In this document: in pieces, positions 35,300 to 46,502 of the stretch | Numbering within the stretch: the first letter of the stretch is position 1 | Layout: the number at the start of each line of letters is the position of its first letter | Assembly: GCA_963708625.1 (NCBI GenBank) | Contig: CAVPSV010000002.1 | Location: forward strand, 434,001 to 498,000 | Direction of reading: 5' to 3' | From: DASXIF01 sp036498145 | GTDB taxonomy: Bacteria > Actinomycetota > Actinomycetes > Mycobacteriales > Jatrophihabitantaceae | Length of the DNA: 64,000 nucleotides | Notes under the pieces: model-generated | Told to the model about the DNA's origin: nothing | The model's input: only the letters and a program-made list of their open reading frames with translations | Database searches by the model: none | Made by a program: the position numbers and the translations under genes

Positions 35300-36665
35300 A
35301 TGAAGCACGAGGTCATCAACCCGGCCACCGAGCAGGTCGTCACCACCGTCGAACTGTTCGACGAGGCCGCCACCGACGAGGCGATCGCTCGGTCACGCCG
35401 GGCGTTCTCGTCCTGGCGCGCGGTGGCTCCGGGTGACCGGGCGCGGCTGCTGCGCAGGTTCGCCGCGGCCGTCGACGCGGACATCGAGCACCTCGCCCGT
35501 TGGAGGTGGAGAACTCCGGGCACACCATCGGCAACGCGCGGTGGGAGGCGGGCAACGTCCGAGACGTGCTCGACTACTACGCCGGCGCGCCCGGAACGGC
35601 TGATCGGCCGCAGATTCCGGTCGCGGGTGGGCATCGATGTGACCTTCCACGAGCCGCTCGGTGTGGTCGGTGCGATCGTGCCGTGGAACTTCCCGATGCC
35701 GATCGCGTCGTGGGCTTTCGCGACCGGCGCTGGCCGCGGGCAACACCGTGGTGCTCAAGCCGGCGGAGCTGACCCCGCTCACCGCGCTGCGGCTGCGGCG
35801 AACTGGCGCTCGACGCCGGCCTGCCCGAGGACGTGTTCCAGGTGCTGCCGGGCAAGGGCAGCGTGGTGGGGCAGCGATTCGTCGACCACCCGGACGTTGC
35901 CAAGATCGTCTTCACCGGTTCCACCGAGGTCGGCCGGCAGGTCATGGCCGGCTGCGCTCGGCGGCTCAAGCCGGTCACCCTCGAACTCGGCGGCAAGAGC
36001 GCGAACGTGATTTTCGCCGACGCCGACCTGGACGCGGCCGCACGCACCGCGCCAGCTCGCGGTCTTCGACAACGCCGGGCAGGACTGTTGCGCGAGATCG
36101 CAGGATTCTCGTGCAGCGGTCCGTGCTCGACGAGTTCATGGCGCTATTCGAGACCGCGGTGCGCGAGGTGGTGGTGGCCGACCCCGCCCAGGAGCGCGCG
36201 CGAGATGGGTCCACTGATCAGCGCGGGACAGCGCGACGCGCGTCAGTTCCTATGTGCGCGAGGAGCAGGTCGCCTTCCGTGGCAGCGCCCCGGACGGGCC
36301 CGGCTACTGGTTCCCGCCCACGGTGCTCGCGCCGACGGAGCGGGCCGACCGGGTGCTGCACGAGGAGATCTTCGGGCCGGTCGTCGCGGTGTTTGCCGTT
36401 CGACGACGAGGCCGACGCGATCCGGCTCGCCAACGACAGCGACTTCGGCCTGTCCGGCTCGATCTGGACGCGCGACGTGGGCCGGGCGATCCGGGTCAGC
36501 CGCGGCATCGAGTCCGGCAACCTCTCGGTCAACTCGCATTCCTCGGTGCGCTACTGGACACCGTTCGGCGGCTTCAAGTCCTCCGGGCTCGGCCGCGAGC
36601 TCGGTCCGGACGCCCCGCTTGCGTTCACCGAGACCAAGAACGTCTTCATCTCGACCACAGACTGA
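35300..36665 (+). CDS. Aldehyde dehydrogenase, many frameshifts
   Basis: This is an NAD(P)-dependent aldehyde dehydrogenase of about 450 residues. Family segments are VGAIVPWNFPMPIASW, VTLELGGKSANVIFADADL, the Cys region FDNAGQDCC, EEIFGPVVAV and YWTPFGGFKSSGLGRE. At least eight single-base indels (near 35500, 35588, 35609, 35630, 35730, 35800, 36050, 36095, 36200-36240 and 36400) scatter it across frames, with insertions and deletions both present. It matches Rv2858c (aldC) and would oxidise a gamma-glutamyl-amino aldehyde. Confidence 0.85.
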
Positions 36666-36692
36666 GCCCGGCAGCGCGCACGACGACAGGGA

Positions 36693-37472
36693 GTGGATCA
36701 TGATGACGATCGGTTGGCCGGCAAGGTCGCGGTGGTCACCGGCGCGGGCAGCGGCATCGGCCTGGCTACCGCGCGACGTTTCGCCGCCGAGGGCGCCAGG
36801 GTGGTGTGCGCGGACGTCGACGCCGAGTGCCGGCGCGACGGCGGCGGCCGAGGTCGGCGGGCTGTTCGTCGCACGTCGACGTCACTGCCGATGACCAGGT
36901 GCAGCGCGCTGTTCGAGCGCGCCGTCGTCCAGCTATGGCGGGCTGGACATCGCGTTCAACAACGCCGGCATCTCGCCGCCGGACGACGACTCGATCCTGA
37001 CACCGGGCTGGACGCCTGGCGGCGGGTGCAGGAGGTCGAACCTGACCTCGGTGTACCTGTGCTGCAAGTACGCGATCGAGCACATGCGCGCCGGCGGCGG
37101 CGGCTCGATCATCAACACCGCGTCGTTCGTCGCGGTGATGGGTTCGGCGACGTCGCAGATCTCCTACACGGCGAGCAAGGGCGGTGTGCTCGCGATGAGC
37201 CGGGAACTCGGCGTGCAGTTCGCCCGCGAGGGGATCCGGGTCAACGCGCTGTGCCCCGGGCCGGTGAACACTCCGCTGCTGCAGGAGCTGTTCGCCAAGG
37301 ACCCCGAGCGGGCGCGCGGCGCCTGGTGCATATTCCGATGGGGCGCTTCGCCGAGGCGGAGGAGATCGCCGCCGCGGTGGCCTTCCTGGCCAGCGACGAC
37401 GCCTCGTTCATCACCGCGTCCACCTTCCTGGTCGACGGCGGCATCAGCGGCGCGTACGTCACCCCGTTGTGA
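36693..37472 (+). CDS. SDR-family dehydrogenase, several frameshifts
   Basis: This is a classical short-chain dehydrogenase. KVAVVTGAGSGIGLATA is the NAD(P) loop, ISYTASKGGVLAMSRELG holds the catalytic Tyr and Lys, and FLVDGGISGAYV ends the protein. At least four indels lie between about 36800 and 37350. GTG at 36693 or ATG at 36700 (after an AGGGAG site, with one missing base) is the start. It matches Rv2857c. It could oxidise the alcohol of a gamma-glutamyl amide to the aldehyde used by the upstream enzyme. Confidence 0.82.
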   Translation: MDHDDDRLAGKVAVVTGAGSGIGLATARRFAAEGARVVCADVDAECRRDGGGRGRRAVRRTSTSLPMTRCSALFERAVVQLWRAGHRVQQRRHLAAGRRLDPDTGLDAWRRVQEVEPDLGVPVLQVRDRAHARRRRRLDHQHRVVRRGDGFGDVADLLHGEQGRCARDEPGTRRAVRPRGDPGQRAVPRAGEHSAAAGAVRQGPRAGARRLVHIPMGRFAEAEEIAAAVAFLASDDASFITASTFLVDGGISGAYVTPL

Positions 37473-37538
37473 CCGGATGGTCGCCGCTCGGCAACGGCGA
37501 ATGCCCGGCCCTGGCTCCGCGCCACCGTGACGTGCGCG

Positions 37539-37551
37539 TGTGACTGTCACA
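37539..37551. promoter_or_regulatory. Perfect 13-bp palindrome upstream of yrbEA
   Basis: TGTGACTGTCACA has perfect 6-bp arms. It lies 50 bp before the first mce gene. TAATAC at 37584-37589 is a candidate -10 element, so a regulator could bind about 35 bp upstream of it. The spacing differs from the CRP consensus (3 instead of 6 bases between TGTGA and TCACA). Confidence 0.55.
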
Positions 37552-37600
37552 GCAATTCGAGAGGTGTAACAGCCGTGTCTCTGTAATACCGTGATCGACC

Positions 37601-38424
37601 GTGTCCGTCGGCGACGTCATCCCGCCCCGGATCCGCGGCCATCTCGAGCCCATCGGCTCCATGTACACGATGGGGCTGCGCTCCCTCGGCTTCCTGATCG
37701 CGGACCTCGCCCGGGGACGGTTCCTCTATCGCGAGTTCCTCGACCGGGCCTGGTTCCTCGCCAACGCCACCACGCTGCCGGCCTTGCTCGTCTCCGCGCC
37801 CCTCGGCATGGCGATCGTGCTGCAGGTCGGCGGCATCGCCTCCCAGATCGGCGCGGCCTCCTACGTCGGCGCGGCGGACGCGATCGGCGTGCTGCGCGAG
37901 GCCTCGCCCGATCGTCACCGCGCTGCTGCTGGCCGGCGTCGGCGGCTCCGCGGTGTGCGCCGAACTCGGCGCGCGCACCATCCGCGAGGAGATCGACGCG
38001 ATGGAGGTGATGGGCCTCAACCCGCTGCGGCGCCTCGTCGCGCCGCTGCTGCTGGCCAGTCTGGTCGTCGCGCTGTTCCTGAACCTGCTGGTGATCTTCG
38101 TCAGCGTCCTCAGCGGCTACTGGTTCGACCTCGGCGATCCTGCACGGCACCCAGGGCAGCTACGTCGGCTCGTTCGCCCAGTTCGCCTCCATGCCCGACT
38201 TCGTCACCTCCGAGATCAAGGCCGGCGTCTTCGGCATCACCGCCGGGCTGATCGCCGCCTACAAGGGCATGAACGCCACGCAAGGGCCCGACCGCGGTCG
38301 GCGAGGCGGTCAACCAGTCCGTCGTCATCACCGGCATCGTGCTGTTCGCCGAGAACCTCATCATCACCGAGATCTTCTTCGCCATCGTCCCGCAGAGCGA
38401 CGTTCTGATGCGGGCGAGCTCTGA
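37601..38424 (+). CDS. yrbEA: YrbEA permease of the mce transporter, frameshifts
   Basis: This is the first MlaE-like integral membrane permease of an Mce lipid importer. TLPALLVSAPLGMAIVLQ and CAELGARTIREEIDAMEVM, the latter the conserved cytoplasmic EExDAxxxM loop, identify it. Extra G or C bases near 37908, 38138 and 38287, and a shift near 38397, break the frame. GTG at 37601 follows a candidate -10 element so closely that the mRNA may be nearly leaderless. Its stop overlaps the ATG of yrbEB. Confidence 0.88.
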
Positions 38425-39312
38425 TGGCGGAGCGCTCGTGCGGCGGCGTCGTACCCCCGGCCGGCGCTGCGACCGCTGTTCGCCGCGTACCGCTACGCCC
38501 GCTACGGCAGCGAGCGCAACCTGCGCTTCGTCGGCGGCATGGTCGTGTTCGCCGCGCAGGGCGCTCGGTCGCATCCCGATGACGTGCTGCGCCAAGTACC
38601 TGCGGCGAGGTGCGCCGGCAGATGGGCGAGCTCACCCTCGGCACCGGGCTTCTTCATCACCTTCACCGGCACCCTGGGCGTCATCTTCGTCGAAGCGCTG
38701 TTCGTCGGCGTCGAGGTCGGCGTCGAGGGCTTCCAGGGCCTGAACCTGCTCGGCGTCGCCCCGCTCACCGGCTTCATCTCCGCCTACGGCAACACCCGCG
38801 AGATCGCGCCGCTCATCGCCGCCATCGCCATCGCCGCGCAGATCGGCTGCAAGTTCACCGCGCAGATCGGCGCGCAGCGCATCAGCGAGGAGATCGACGC
38901 ACTGGAGTCGATGGCGATCCCGTCGTTGCCGTACCTGGTGACGACCCGGATCCTGGCCACCTTCACCGCGGTGATCCCGCTGTACCTGGTCGGCCTGTTC
39001 GGCTCCTACATCGCCACCCGGGTCACCGTCAGCGTCTTCTTCCACCAGTCGCTGGGCACCTACGACCACTACTTCCGGGTGTTCCTGCACCCGATCGACA
39101 TCCTGTACTCGATCATCAAGGTGCTCGTGTTCACCGCGTTCATCGTGGTCGTGCACACCTACTACGGCTACACCGCCGCCGGCGGGCCGGAGGGCGTCGG
39201 CGTCGCCGCCGCCCGCGCCATCCGCGCCACCACCGTGCTCATCGCGTCGACCGACGTGCTGCTGACCATGCTGTTCTGGGGCCTGCACGGCGTCCGGCTG
39301 GGCGGCGGTTGA
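38423..39312 (+). CDS. yrbEB: YrbEB permease of the mce transporter, frameshifts
   Basis: This is the second MlaE-like permease, forming the membrane pore with YrbEA. GFFITFTGTLGVIFVEALF, AAQIGCKFTAQIGAQRISEEIDAL and the closing TVLIASTDVLLTMLFWG are typical. The N-terminal 80 codons contain several indels (near 38465, 38560, 38600, 38645); from about 38650 the frame is intact. The ATG at 38423 overlaps the yrbEA stop. An Mce ATPase (MceG) is not in the window and is normally encoded elsewhere. Confidence 0.9.
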
Positions 39313-39313
39313 C

Positions 39314-40689
39314 GTGCGCCTCACCCTGCCCCGCAGCCGGCTCGCAGCCATGCCGCGCAGCGCGCGACCGGCCCAGGTCGGCATCGCCCGCGGCCGGCTG
39401 AGCCTGATCGGGCTGGCGTCTTCGTCGCGCTCGCGCTCGCAGTGTGGCTCGTCTTCCGGTCCTTCAACGGCGATTTCGGCGACAACGTCGACGGTCACCG
39501 CGACCATCGCGCAGGTCAGCGACTCGCTGGACACCGGCGACATCGTCACCTACCGCGACGTGATCGTCGGCGAGGTGCGCTCGTTCACGGCGAACGGCCA
39601 CGGCGGCGCCGAGCTGCAGCTGCGGCTGCATGCGTCCTCGGCTCGATCGGTGCCGTGCCAACGTCACGGCGATCGCGGTGCCCAGCCAGCCTGTTCGGCA
39701 ACACCCAGATCGACCTGCGTGCCCCCCGGCCAGCGCAGCCGCCACGTCGCTGCACAACGGCGCGCGCGTCGGTGCCGACTCCTCGCGCGGCGGCGGTCGG
39801 CCTGCAAACCGCGCTCGGCCGACGCCTACGACCTGATCACCGCGGTACACCCGGCTCGGCTGGACGCGGCGCTCACCTCGCTGGCCACGCGCTGCAGGGC
39901 GAGGGGCCGGCGCTGGGCAAGCTGGTGGACGAGGCGGCGAAATACCTGCGGGCGCTCGCCCCGTCCATCCCGCGCTGGACGCGGTCATCTCCCGCTTCGC
40001 CACGGTGACCACCGAACTCGCCCACGACAGCCCGGACCTGCTCGGCGCGCTGGCGCAACCTGCTCACCCCGGCGAAAGCCATCACCGCGCAGCGGCAGGC
40101 GGTGGAGCAACTGCTGGCGGTCGCGCCCGGCGCGATCTCCAGCGCCAGCGAATCTGCTGCAGCCGCACCGGCGACGATTTCGTCACCGTCGTCACCAACG
40201 AGCAGCCGCTGCTGCAGGCATTGGCCGACGACCCGAACGCGCTGCCGGACTCGATCCGCGGCTTTCAAGTCGCTGGCCGACGCGCTGAACTCGACGTTCC
40301 ACAACGGCCACCCGAGCATCAACGTGATCGTCAGCGGCATCAATTCGGCCGGGTTGGTGCCCGTGCTGCTCGGCCAGCAGACCCAGGTGGTGGCCAAGCT
40401 CGTCGACCCGACGACGTATACCGCGTCCCAGTGCCCGCGCTACCCGGGCGCGAACGGGCCGAACTGCCCGGCCAATGCTGCCGCCCTCGCGCCGCAGGAC
40501 AACTCCGCGGTGGTACTCACCGCCGGTGCCACGGGCAACGTGTCCTCCATCGGCCAGCCACAGGAAGTGGCCGCGGTCCGCGCCATCCTGTCCTCGGCGA
40601 CCGGCCTGCCGCTCGCACAGGTGCCGGCCGCGATGGACCTACTGCTCGGCCCGCTGCTGCACGGGACCACCACGGTGGTCGCCCGATGA
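39314..40689 (+). CDS. mceA: MceA substrate-binding protein, many frameshifts
   Basis: This is the first Mce (MCE/MlaD domain) protein. A single N-terminal helix around residues 35-55 precedes the MCE domain with IAQVSDSLDTGDIVTYRDVIVGEV. A helical region follows and a C-terminal stretch with VNVIVSGINSAGLVPVL-like sequence. At least eight indels occur, and the sense switches between three frames, for example near 39418 (a missing G) and 39493 (an extra G). Six such subunits (A-F) line the lipid channel. Its stop overlaps mceB by 4 bp. Confidence 0.85.
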
Positions 40690-41869
40690 GCGAGCGAGTG
40701 ACACGCGTGAGCGCGGCGTCGAACCTGCGACGGACGTCGGTGAAGCTCGCCCTCTTCGTCGCGGTCACCACCTTGCTCGGCGTGATGATCGTGTCCACTC
40801 TCGTCGGCAAGTCGGTGGGGCCGACCGACAGCTACCACGCGATCTTCGGCGACGTCTCCGGGCTGCACACCGGCGACACCGTCCGCGTCTCCGGCGTGGT
40901 CGTCGGCCAGGTGACCAGCGAGAAGCTGATCGACGCCAACCACGTCCGGGTCACCTTCACCGCGAATCACAACCAGCAGCTGACCACCACCACCAACGCC
41001 GTCGTGCGCTACGCGAACCTGCTCGGCCAGCGGTTCCTGGCACTGACCGAGGGCGACTCGCCGGGCACCCCACTGCACCCCGGCGCGCACCATCCCGCAG
41101 GCTCAGACCGCGCCGGCGCTGAGCCTCACCGCACTGTTCAACGGGTTCCGGCCACTGTTCCAGTCGCTGCAGCCGGACCAGGTCAACCAGCTCGCCGGCG
41201 AGATCGTCCAGATCCTGCAGGGCGAAGGCGGCACGATCGGCGACTTGTTCGCGCAGACCGCTCAGCTCACCACCGACGTCGGCCAGCGCGACACCATGAT
41301 CAAGGGGATCGTGGACGGGCTGGGCAAAGTGCTGTCCACGGTCGCCGGCCATGACGCGCAGCTGCGCACGGTGATCAGTTCGCTGAAGTCCCTGACCGGA
41401 ACGCTGGCCGCGGACAGCCCGGACATCGACAGCTTCGCTGTCGGGCGTGGACAAGCTGCTCAATTCCGTCGACGGCCTGCTGGGCGGACTGCGCCAGCAC
41501 AACTTCCACAACGACGCGATCGACCTGAACGCCATCGCCGGCGTGATCGCGCAAGAACAGCTCGGTGCTGGATGCGACCATCAAGGCGTTCCCGAAGGCC
41601 TTCGGCACGTTCGACGTGGTGACCCAGACCGGGAACTGGATCAACGCCTACCCGTGCGTGATCAGCGGCGCGATCGTCGGCACGCCGACGGCGTCGCCCG
41701 CCGCAGATCGCAACGCTCATCGGCGACTACCTGGGCGGCGGCAACGCGGTGACGACCGTCGGTGCTCAACCTGATCGGCGGCCTGCTCCCGGGCGGCGTG
41801 CCGGTGCCGCTGAAGATCCCCACCGGCGCCGTCGGCAACCCGAACACGCACTCGGCGGTGTGCCGATGA
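40686..41869 (+). CDS. mceB: MceB substrate-binding protein, frameshifts
   Basis: The N-terminal helix KLALFVAVTTLLGVMIV anchors the MCE domain (YHAIFGDVSGLHTGDTVRVSG, then VVRYANLLGQRFLALT). A long helical needle region follows (FNGFRPLFQSLQPDQVNQLAGEIVQ spread over a frame change). Frame changes occur near 41085, 41440, 41563, 41705 and 41760. Its start and stop overlap mceA and mceC by 4 bp each. Confidence 0.88.
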
Positions 41870-42958
41870 GGCCGCAGCCCAGGCGCCCGCGGCGCGGACT
41901 CCCGGCGCTGAGACGCCCGCAGCTCAAACGGCCGCATATCAAGGGATTGCGCGATCGCGACCCGGCACTGGTGGCCATCGTCGGCACGCTCGTCGGCGCG
42001 CTGGTCGTGCTGCTGTCGATGAACCTGAACCAGCTGCCGTTCCTGACCTCCGAACGACACCTACCACGCGGAGTTCGCTGCGGCCGGGTGGCCTCGATTC
42101 CGGGCAGCCAGGTCCGCGTGGCCGGCCTGCAGGTCGGCAGCGTGTCCTCGGTCAAGGTCGAGCGGCGAGCACGTCGAGGTGCGGTTCGCCGTGCGCGACA
42201 GGTGTCAAGCTGGGCGTCCAACTCCGACGCGCGAGCGTCGAGGTGGCGACGGTGCTCGGGCGAGGTGTTCCTGCAGGTCGAGCTCGGCCGGGCCGGGCGT
42301 GCTACCGCGCGGGCGGCACCATCCCGCTGGCGCGCACCACGGTGCCGTACACGCTGCTGGACGCGTTCGGCGCGCTCGGCCAGAACATCGCAGCAGACCA
42401 ATCTGCCGCAGCTGCAGCAGTCCCTGCGACCAGCTCGCCGCGGCGCTCAACGGGACCTCCACGGCCGACGTCGCGTGCCACCCTGACCGGCCTGACCAAG
42501 ATCGCGCAGGCGCTCGCGGTCACGTCAGCAGCGAGTTGGCCGCCTTGCTGACCGACGCGAAGACGGTGACCGCGACCCTGGCCGACAACGGTGCGGCGTT
42601 GGTGCAGCTGCTCGGCGACGGCGACACCTTCCTGAAGATGCTCACCGCGCGCCACGACGTGATCAACCGCATCCTGTCCGACACCGCGCAGCTCGGCGTT
42701 GAACTCACCGGCCTGGTGCAACACGACGGTGCGCAGCTGTCCGGTCTGCTGGCCAACCTGAAACAGATCACCGGCGTGCTGGCCGCCGACCGCACCCAGC
42801 TGCGAGAACTCCATCAAGACCCTGGGCCAGTTCTCGGTCAACTTCGCCAACGTCACCGGCAGCGGGCCGTGGGTGGACCTGATGCTGCCCGCCGTGCTGG
42901 AGCCGGACAACGTGATCGCCGCGTGCGGCACCGCGCCCAAGCCGGGGTGCGGTCGTGA
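41866..42958 (+). CDS. mceC: MceC substrate-binding protein, many frameshifts
   Basis: An Arg/Pro-rich N-terminus precedes a membrane helix (LVAIVGTLVGALVVLLS) and the MCE domain with QVRVAGLQVGSVSSVKVE. A helical repeat region follows (AQLGVELTGLVQHDGAQLSGLLANLKQITG across frames) and the end WVDLMLPAVLEPDNVIAACG is typical. Frame changes begin near 42055 and recur through the gene. It overlaps mceB and mceD by 4 bp each. Confidence 0.83.
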
Positions 42959-44240
42959 CGAGCGGCCGCCGCCGCCGGCCGTCGGCCGCTCGAGCGCGCT
43001 GCGACGGTCTGCTCGGCTACGGCGCCTGACGCCACTGCGCTGGGTGATCGCCGCGGCCACAGCCGCTGCCGTGGCCGCCGCTGCCGTGGTGGTGGCGTTC
43101 TGGATCGCCGGCGGGCCCGACCCAGACGATCCGGGCGCAGTTCGCATCGACGCCCGGGCTGTACGCGAACAACGCCGTCGACATCCTGGGGGTGCACACC
43201 GGGACGGTCGACCTCGGTGCGGCCCTGCGGCCGGCTACGTCGAGGTGACGATGTCGCTGCCGGCGCACGTGAAGATCCCCGCCGACGCGCGGGCGATCAT
43301 CATGGCGCCCAACCCGGTCAGCGACTACACGGTCGAGCTGTACCCGCCCTACACCGGTGGCCCGGTGCTGGCGCCCGGGGTCGGTGATTCCGATCGAGCG
43401 CACCGCCGCGCCGCTCGGGGTCGATCAGATCTTCAGCGACGTCGACGCGCTGGCGAAGGCGCTGGGACCGCAGGGCGCGAACCAGACCGGATCGCTGTCG
43501 GACGCGCTGCACGCGCTGGCACGGATCACCTCGGCAACGGGCAGAAGCTGCAGAACACGTTGGCCGCGCTGGCCGGCGCACTGCCCGCCTTGACCGCCGA
43601 CCCGAACGAGCTGAGCGACCTGATCACCAATCTGGACAAGCTCAGCGGCACGCTGGCCGCGCACAACGAGACCATCGACGCCTTCCTGGGCGACGTCAGC
43701 ACCGCGACGTCGGAACTGGCCGACGAGCGCGGCACGCTCGCCGCCGCGATCACCAACCTGCAACAGGGGCTGAGCCAGGTCGCCGCCTTCCTGCGCAGCA
43801 ACCAGAACAACATCACCTCGACGACGAGTCAGCTGGCCACGACCAGCCAGGCGTTGGTTGCCGACCAAAAGGCGCTGATGCAGACGTTCAACACCGCCGC
43901 GCTGGGGTTCCAGAACTTCAACAACACGATCGACGTCAACTCCCCGTGCGTCGCCGGGGAGGGCGCGAAGACGTGCCCCATCATCTTCGGCCGGCTGGAC
44001 CTGCCGCAGGGCGTCGCCTCGGTGTTGCAGACCTACTGCCCGACGCCGGCGGCGAGCGGCGTGCGCATCGTGTTGCACAGCCTGCCCGGCCTGGCCAAGG
44101 TCAAGGGGCTCGGTGCCATCGGTAACGCCAGCACCATCGATTCCCTGTGCTTCTCCACCGCGGCCATGATGCAGGGGCACAACGGCACCCCCGGTGCACC
44201 GCAGAGTCCGAACCTCGGGCTGCAGGAGTTCCTCAAGTGA
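42955..44240 (+). CDS. mceD: MceD substrate-binding protein, frameshifts in first half
   Basis: GTG at 42955 overlaps the mceC stop. An Arg-rich start is followed by a helix (AAATAAAVAAAAVVVAFW) and the MCE domain (GYVEVTMSLPAHVKIPADARAIIMAPN across a shift). From about 43540 the frame is intact and shows the helical needle region (LDKLSGTLAAHNETIDAFLGD). The C-terminus has four Cys residues. Frame changes lie near 42990, 43140, 43215, 43383 and 43530. It ends by overlapping the mceE GTG. Confidence 0.88.
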
Positions 44241-45302
44241 GCGCGGCCCGGACGTGGCGCCACGCCGTGCGCCGCTGCGCGCTGCTCGCGCTGGTGGCGA
44301 CGGTGGCCGTGCTGTGCGCGTGCAGCCCGCCGTCGCTCACCTCACTGCCGGCGCCACATGCGGTCTCCGGCCCGACGTATGACCTGCACGCCGATTTCCA
44401 CGACGTGTTGAACCTGCCGATCGGCGCGAAGGTCAAGGACAAGGGCGTGGTGATCGGCGAGGTCACCGCGATCAGCACCAGCGACTATCCTGGCCCACGT
44501 CACCATGCATATCGCCCGGTCCACCCGGCTTCCGGTCGGCACCACCGCCGAGGTGCGGTTCACCACACCGCTGGGCGAGGACTACATCGCGGTCACCGTG
44601 CCCGCGGCGGCAACTGCTGCCGCACTGCCGCCGGGCGGTCGGCTGCCGGTCACCGCGACCAGCTCCGCGCCGACCATCGAGGACGCGTTCGCCGCACTGT
44701 CGGTGTTGATCAATGGTGGTGGGCTGGATCAGGTCGGCACCATCATCAGCGCGCTCAACTCGGCGGTCAGCGGGCGCACCGGAACGATCCGGTACGTCCT
44801 CACCGAGATGGACGCGCTGGTACGCAACTTGAACGCGCACCGCTCGGACATCGACCGCGCGCTGACCGGGTTGAACCAGCTCGCCGCCGAGCTCAGCCGC
44901 AACAACGACGTGATCGGGCAGGCTCTCGACGACTTCGCGCCGGCGCTGACCGTGCTGGCCGGCGAGACCGCCAAGCTCGTCGCGCTCGAAGGCAAGATCT
45001 CGCAGCTGGGTACCGTCACCGGCGACGTGCTGGACCGCGGCACCGGCGCTCTGCTGCACGACCTCGACCTGCTCCGGCCGGCGCTGGACTCGCTGTCCGC
45101 GGCGCGCGGCACGCTAGTGCCGACCATGCAGGCGCTGACAGAGTTCGGTAACCAGGTCGTCGCCTCGGCCCCCGGCGACTACCTCACTTCCGCGGCCACC
45201 CTGACGCTGGTGTTCAACGACACCCCGCTGCTGCCGCCGGCGAGCGCGCCCGCGGCCGGCGGAGCCGCCGTGACGCAGCAACTGCTGGGGGGCCGACGAT
45301 GA
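44237..45302 (+). CDS. mceE: MceE lipoprotein, one frameshift
   Basis: This is the lipid-anchored member of the Mce complex. The signal sequence LLALVATVAVLCACS ends in a lipobox Cys near residue 32. The MCE domain follows (FHDVLNLPIGAKVKDKGVVIGEV) and, after a one-base break near 44490, STRLPVGTTAEVRFTTPLGEDYIAV. A helical region with DFAPALTVLAGETAKL ends it. GTG at 44237 and the stop at 45302 overlap both neighbours. Confidence 0.93.
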
Positions 45303-46502
45303 ACCGCGGCCGGGTCTTCGCCCAGCTCGTGATCTTCGCGTCGATATCGATCGGCGTCATCGCGTACGCACTGTTCGGTGTCATCGGCGTGTCGGTCCTC
45401 AACCGGCCGTACTCGGTCACCGTCCAGCTGGCGACCGGCGGCGGCATCTTCACCGGTTCGGACGTGACCTACCGAGGGGTGCACGCCGGGCGGGTGACCT
45501 CGGTGCGGTTGAACCCCAACGGCGTCACGGTGACTGCGTCGATCGATCACGGTCGGCACATCCCGGCCAACGCCATCGCGCAAGTGCACGCGCTGTCCGT
45601 CGTCGGTGAGCAGTACCTGGACTTCGTGCCGACCGCCGCTGCCGGCCCGTACCTGCACGGCGGGAGCGTGGTTCCGCTCAGCCAGACCCGCACGCCGATC
45701 CAGACCGCCCAGCTGATGCTCGACCTGGAGCAGTGGCTGACCAGCTTGAACGCCAAGGACGTCACCACGGTCAGCGACGAACTGGCGAACGCGTTCGGCG
45801 GCGTCGGCCCGCAGCTGCGCGAGGTCATCGTCGACGGCACGGTGCTGGCCGACGAGCTGGCGCGTGCCCAGCCGGCCACGCTCGACCTGCTGTCCAACAG
45901 CCGCACCCTGCTCGACACCGCGGCCGCACACACCGGGGACTTCCGCACGTTTGCCGCCTCACTGCTTGCGCTGTCGCAGACGCTGAAGTCCTCGACACCG
46001 GCGGAAAGTCAGCTGATCACGCAGGCGCCGGCCAACACGGCACTGGTGGGCCAGCTGATCAAGGACAACGCCGCGTCCGCGGCGGTGCTGCTGAGCAATC
46101 TGGCGACGTTCAGCCGGATTCAGAGCGCCAACGTTCCCGCGTTCCGGGCTCTGTTGGCTGCCGTGCCGCAGACTGGGCGGCTGGTGCCTTTGGTGGTCCG
46201 TGACGGCGCCATCCAGGCCGGCGCGCTGTTTAACTACGACCAGCCCGTGTGCAGCTACGGGATCGCACTCGGCTCTCCGCTGAACCCGGCAAGGTCCGCG
46301 GTGAAGTCGGTGAGCTGCACGAATCCGGTCGCCGGGCGAGTTGGTCCGCGGCGCGGCCAACACGCCGTCACCGACGCCGGACACCGGGCTGGTCGTGACG
46401 CAGAGCGGGCAGGTGGAACAGCTGGGTTGGAACGGCGGTCAGAGCAGTGTCATGGGCGCCAACTCGTGGCAGTCGCTTATGTTGTCGGGGACGGGAAACT
46501 GA
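45299..46502 (+). CDS. mceF: MceF substrate-binding protein, late frameshift
   Basis: The N-terminal helix LVIFASISIGVIAYALFG is followed by the MCE domain (GGIFTGSDVTYRGVHAGRV, ALSVVGEQYLDFVP) and a long helical region. A single break near 46335 moves the last 55 codons to another frame, which ends MGANSWQSLMLSGTGN at 46502. The C-terminal part is Ser/Gly/Thr-rich. The next GTG follows the stop directly. Confidence 0.93.

Noticed and set aside
37539..37551. CRP binding site upstream of yrbEA
   Set aside because: TGTGA and TCACA are separated by 3 bases, while CRP-type sites have 6. I keep it only as an unassigned palindrome.
34700..43550. Programmed frameshifting or pseudogene decay in the GlnA4 island and mce operon
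   Set aside because: The sites share no slippery motif, both insertions and deletions occur, and several fall in one gene. Decay would leave stops and lost sense, but sense is kept between all sites. Sequence error is simpler.
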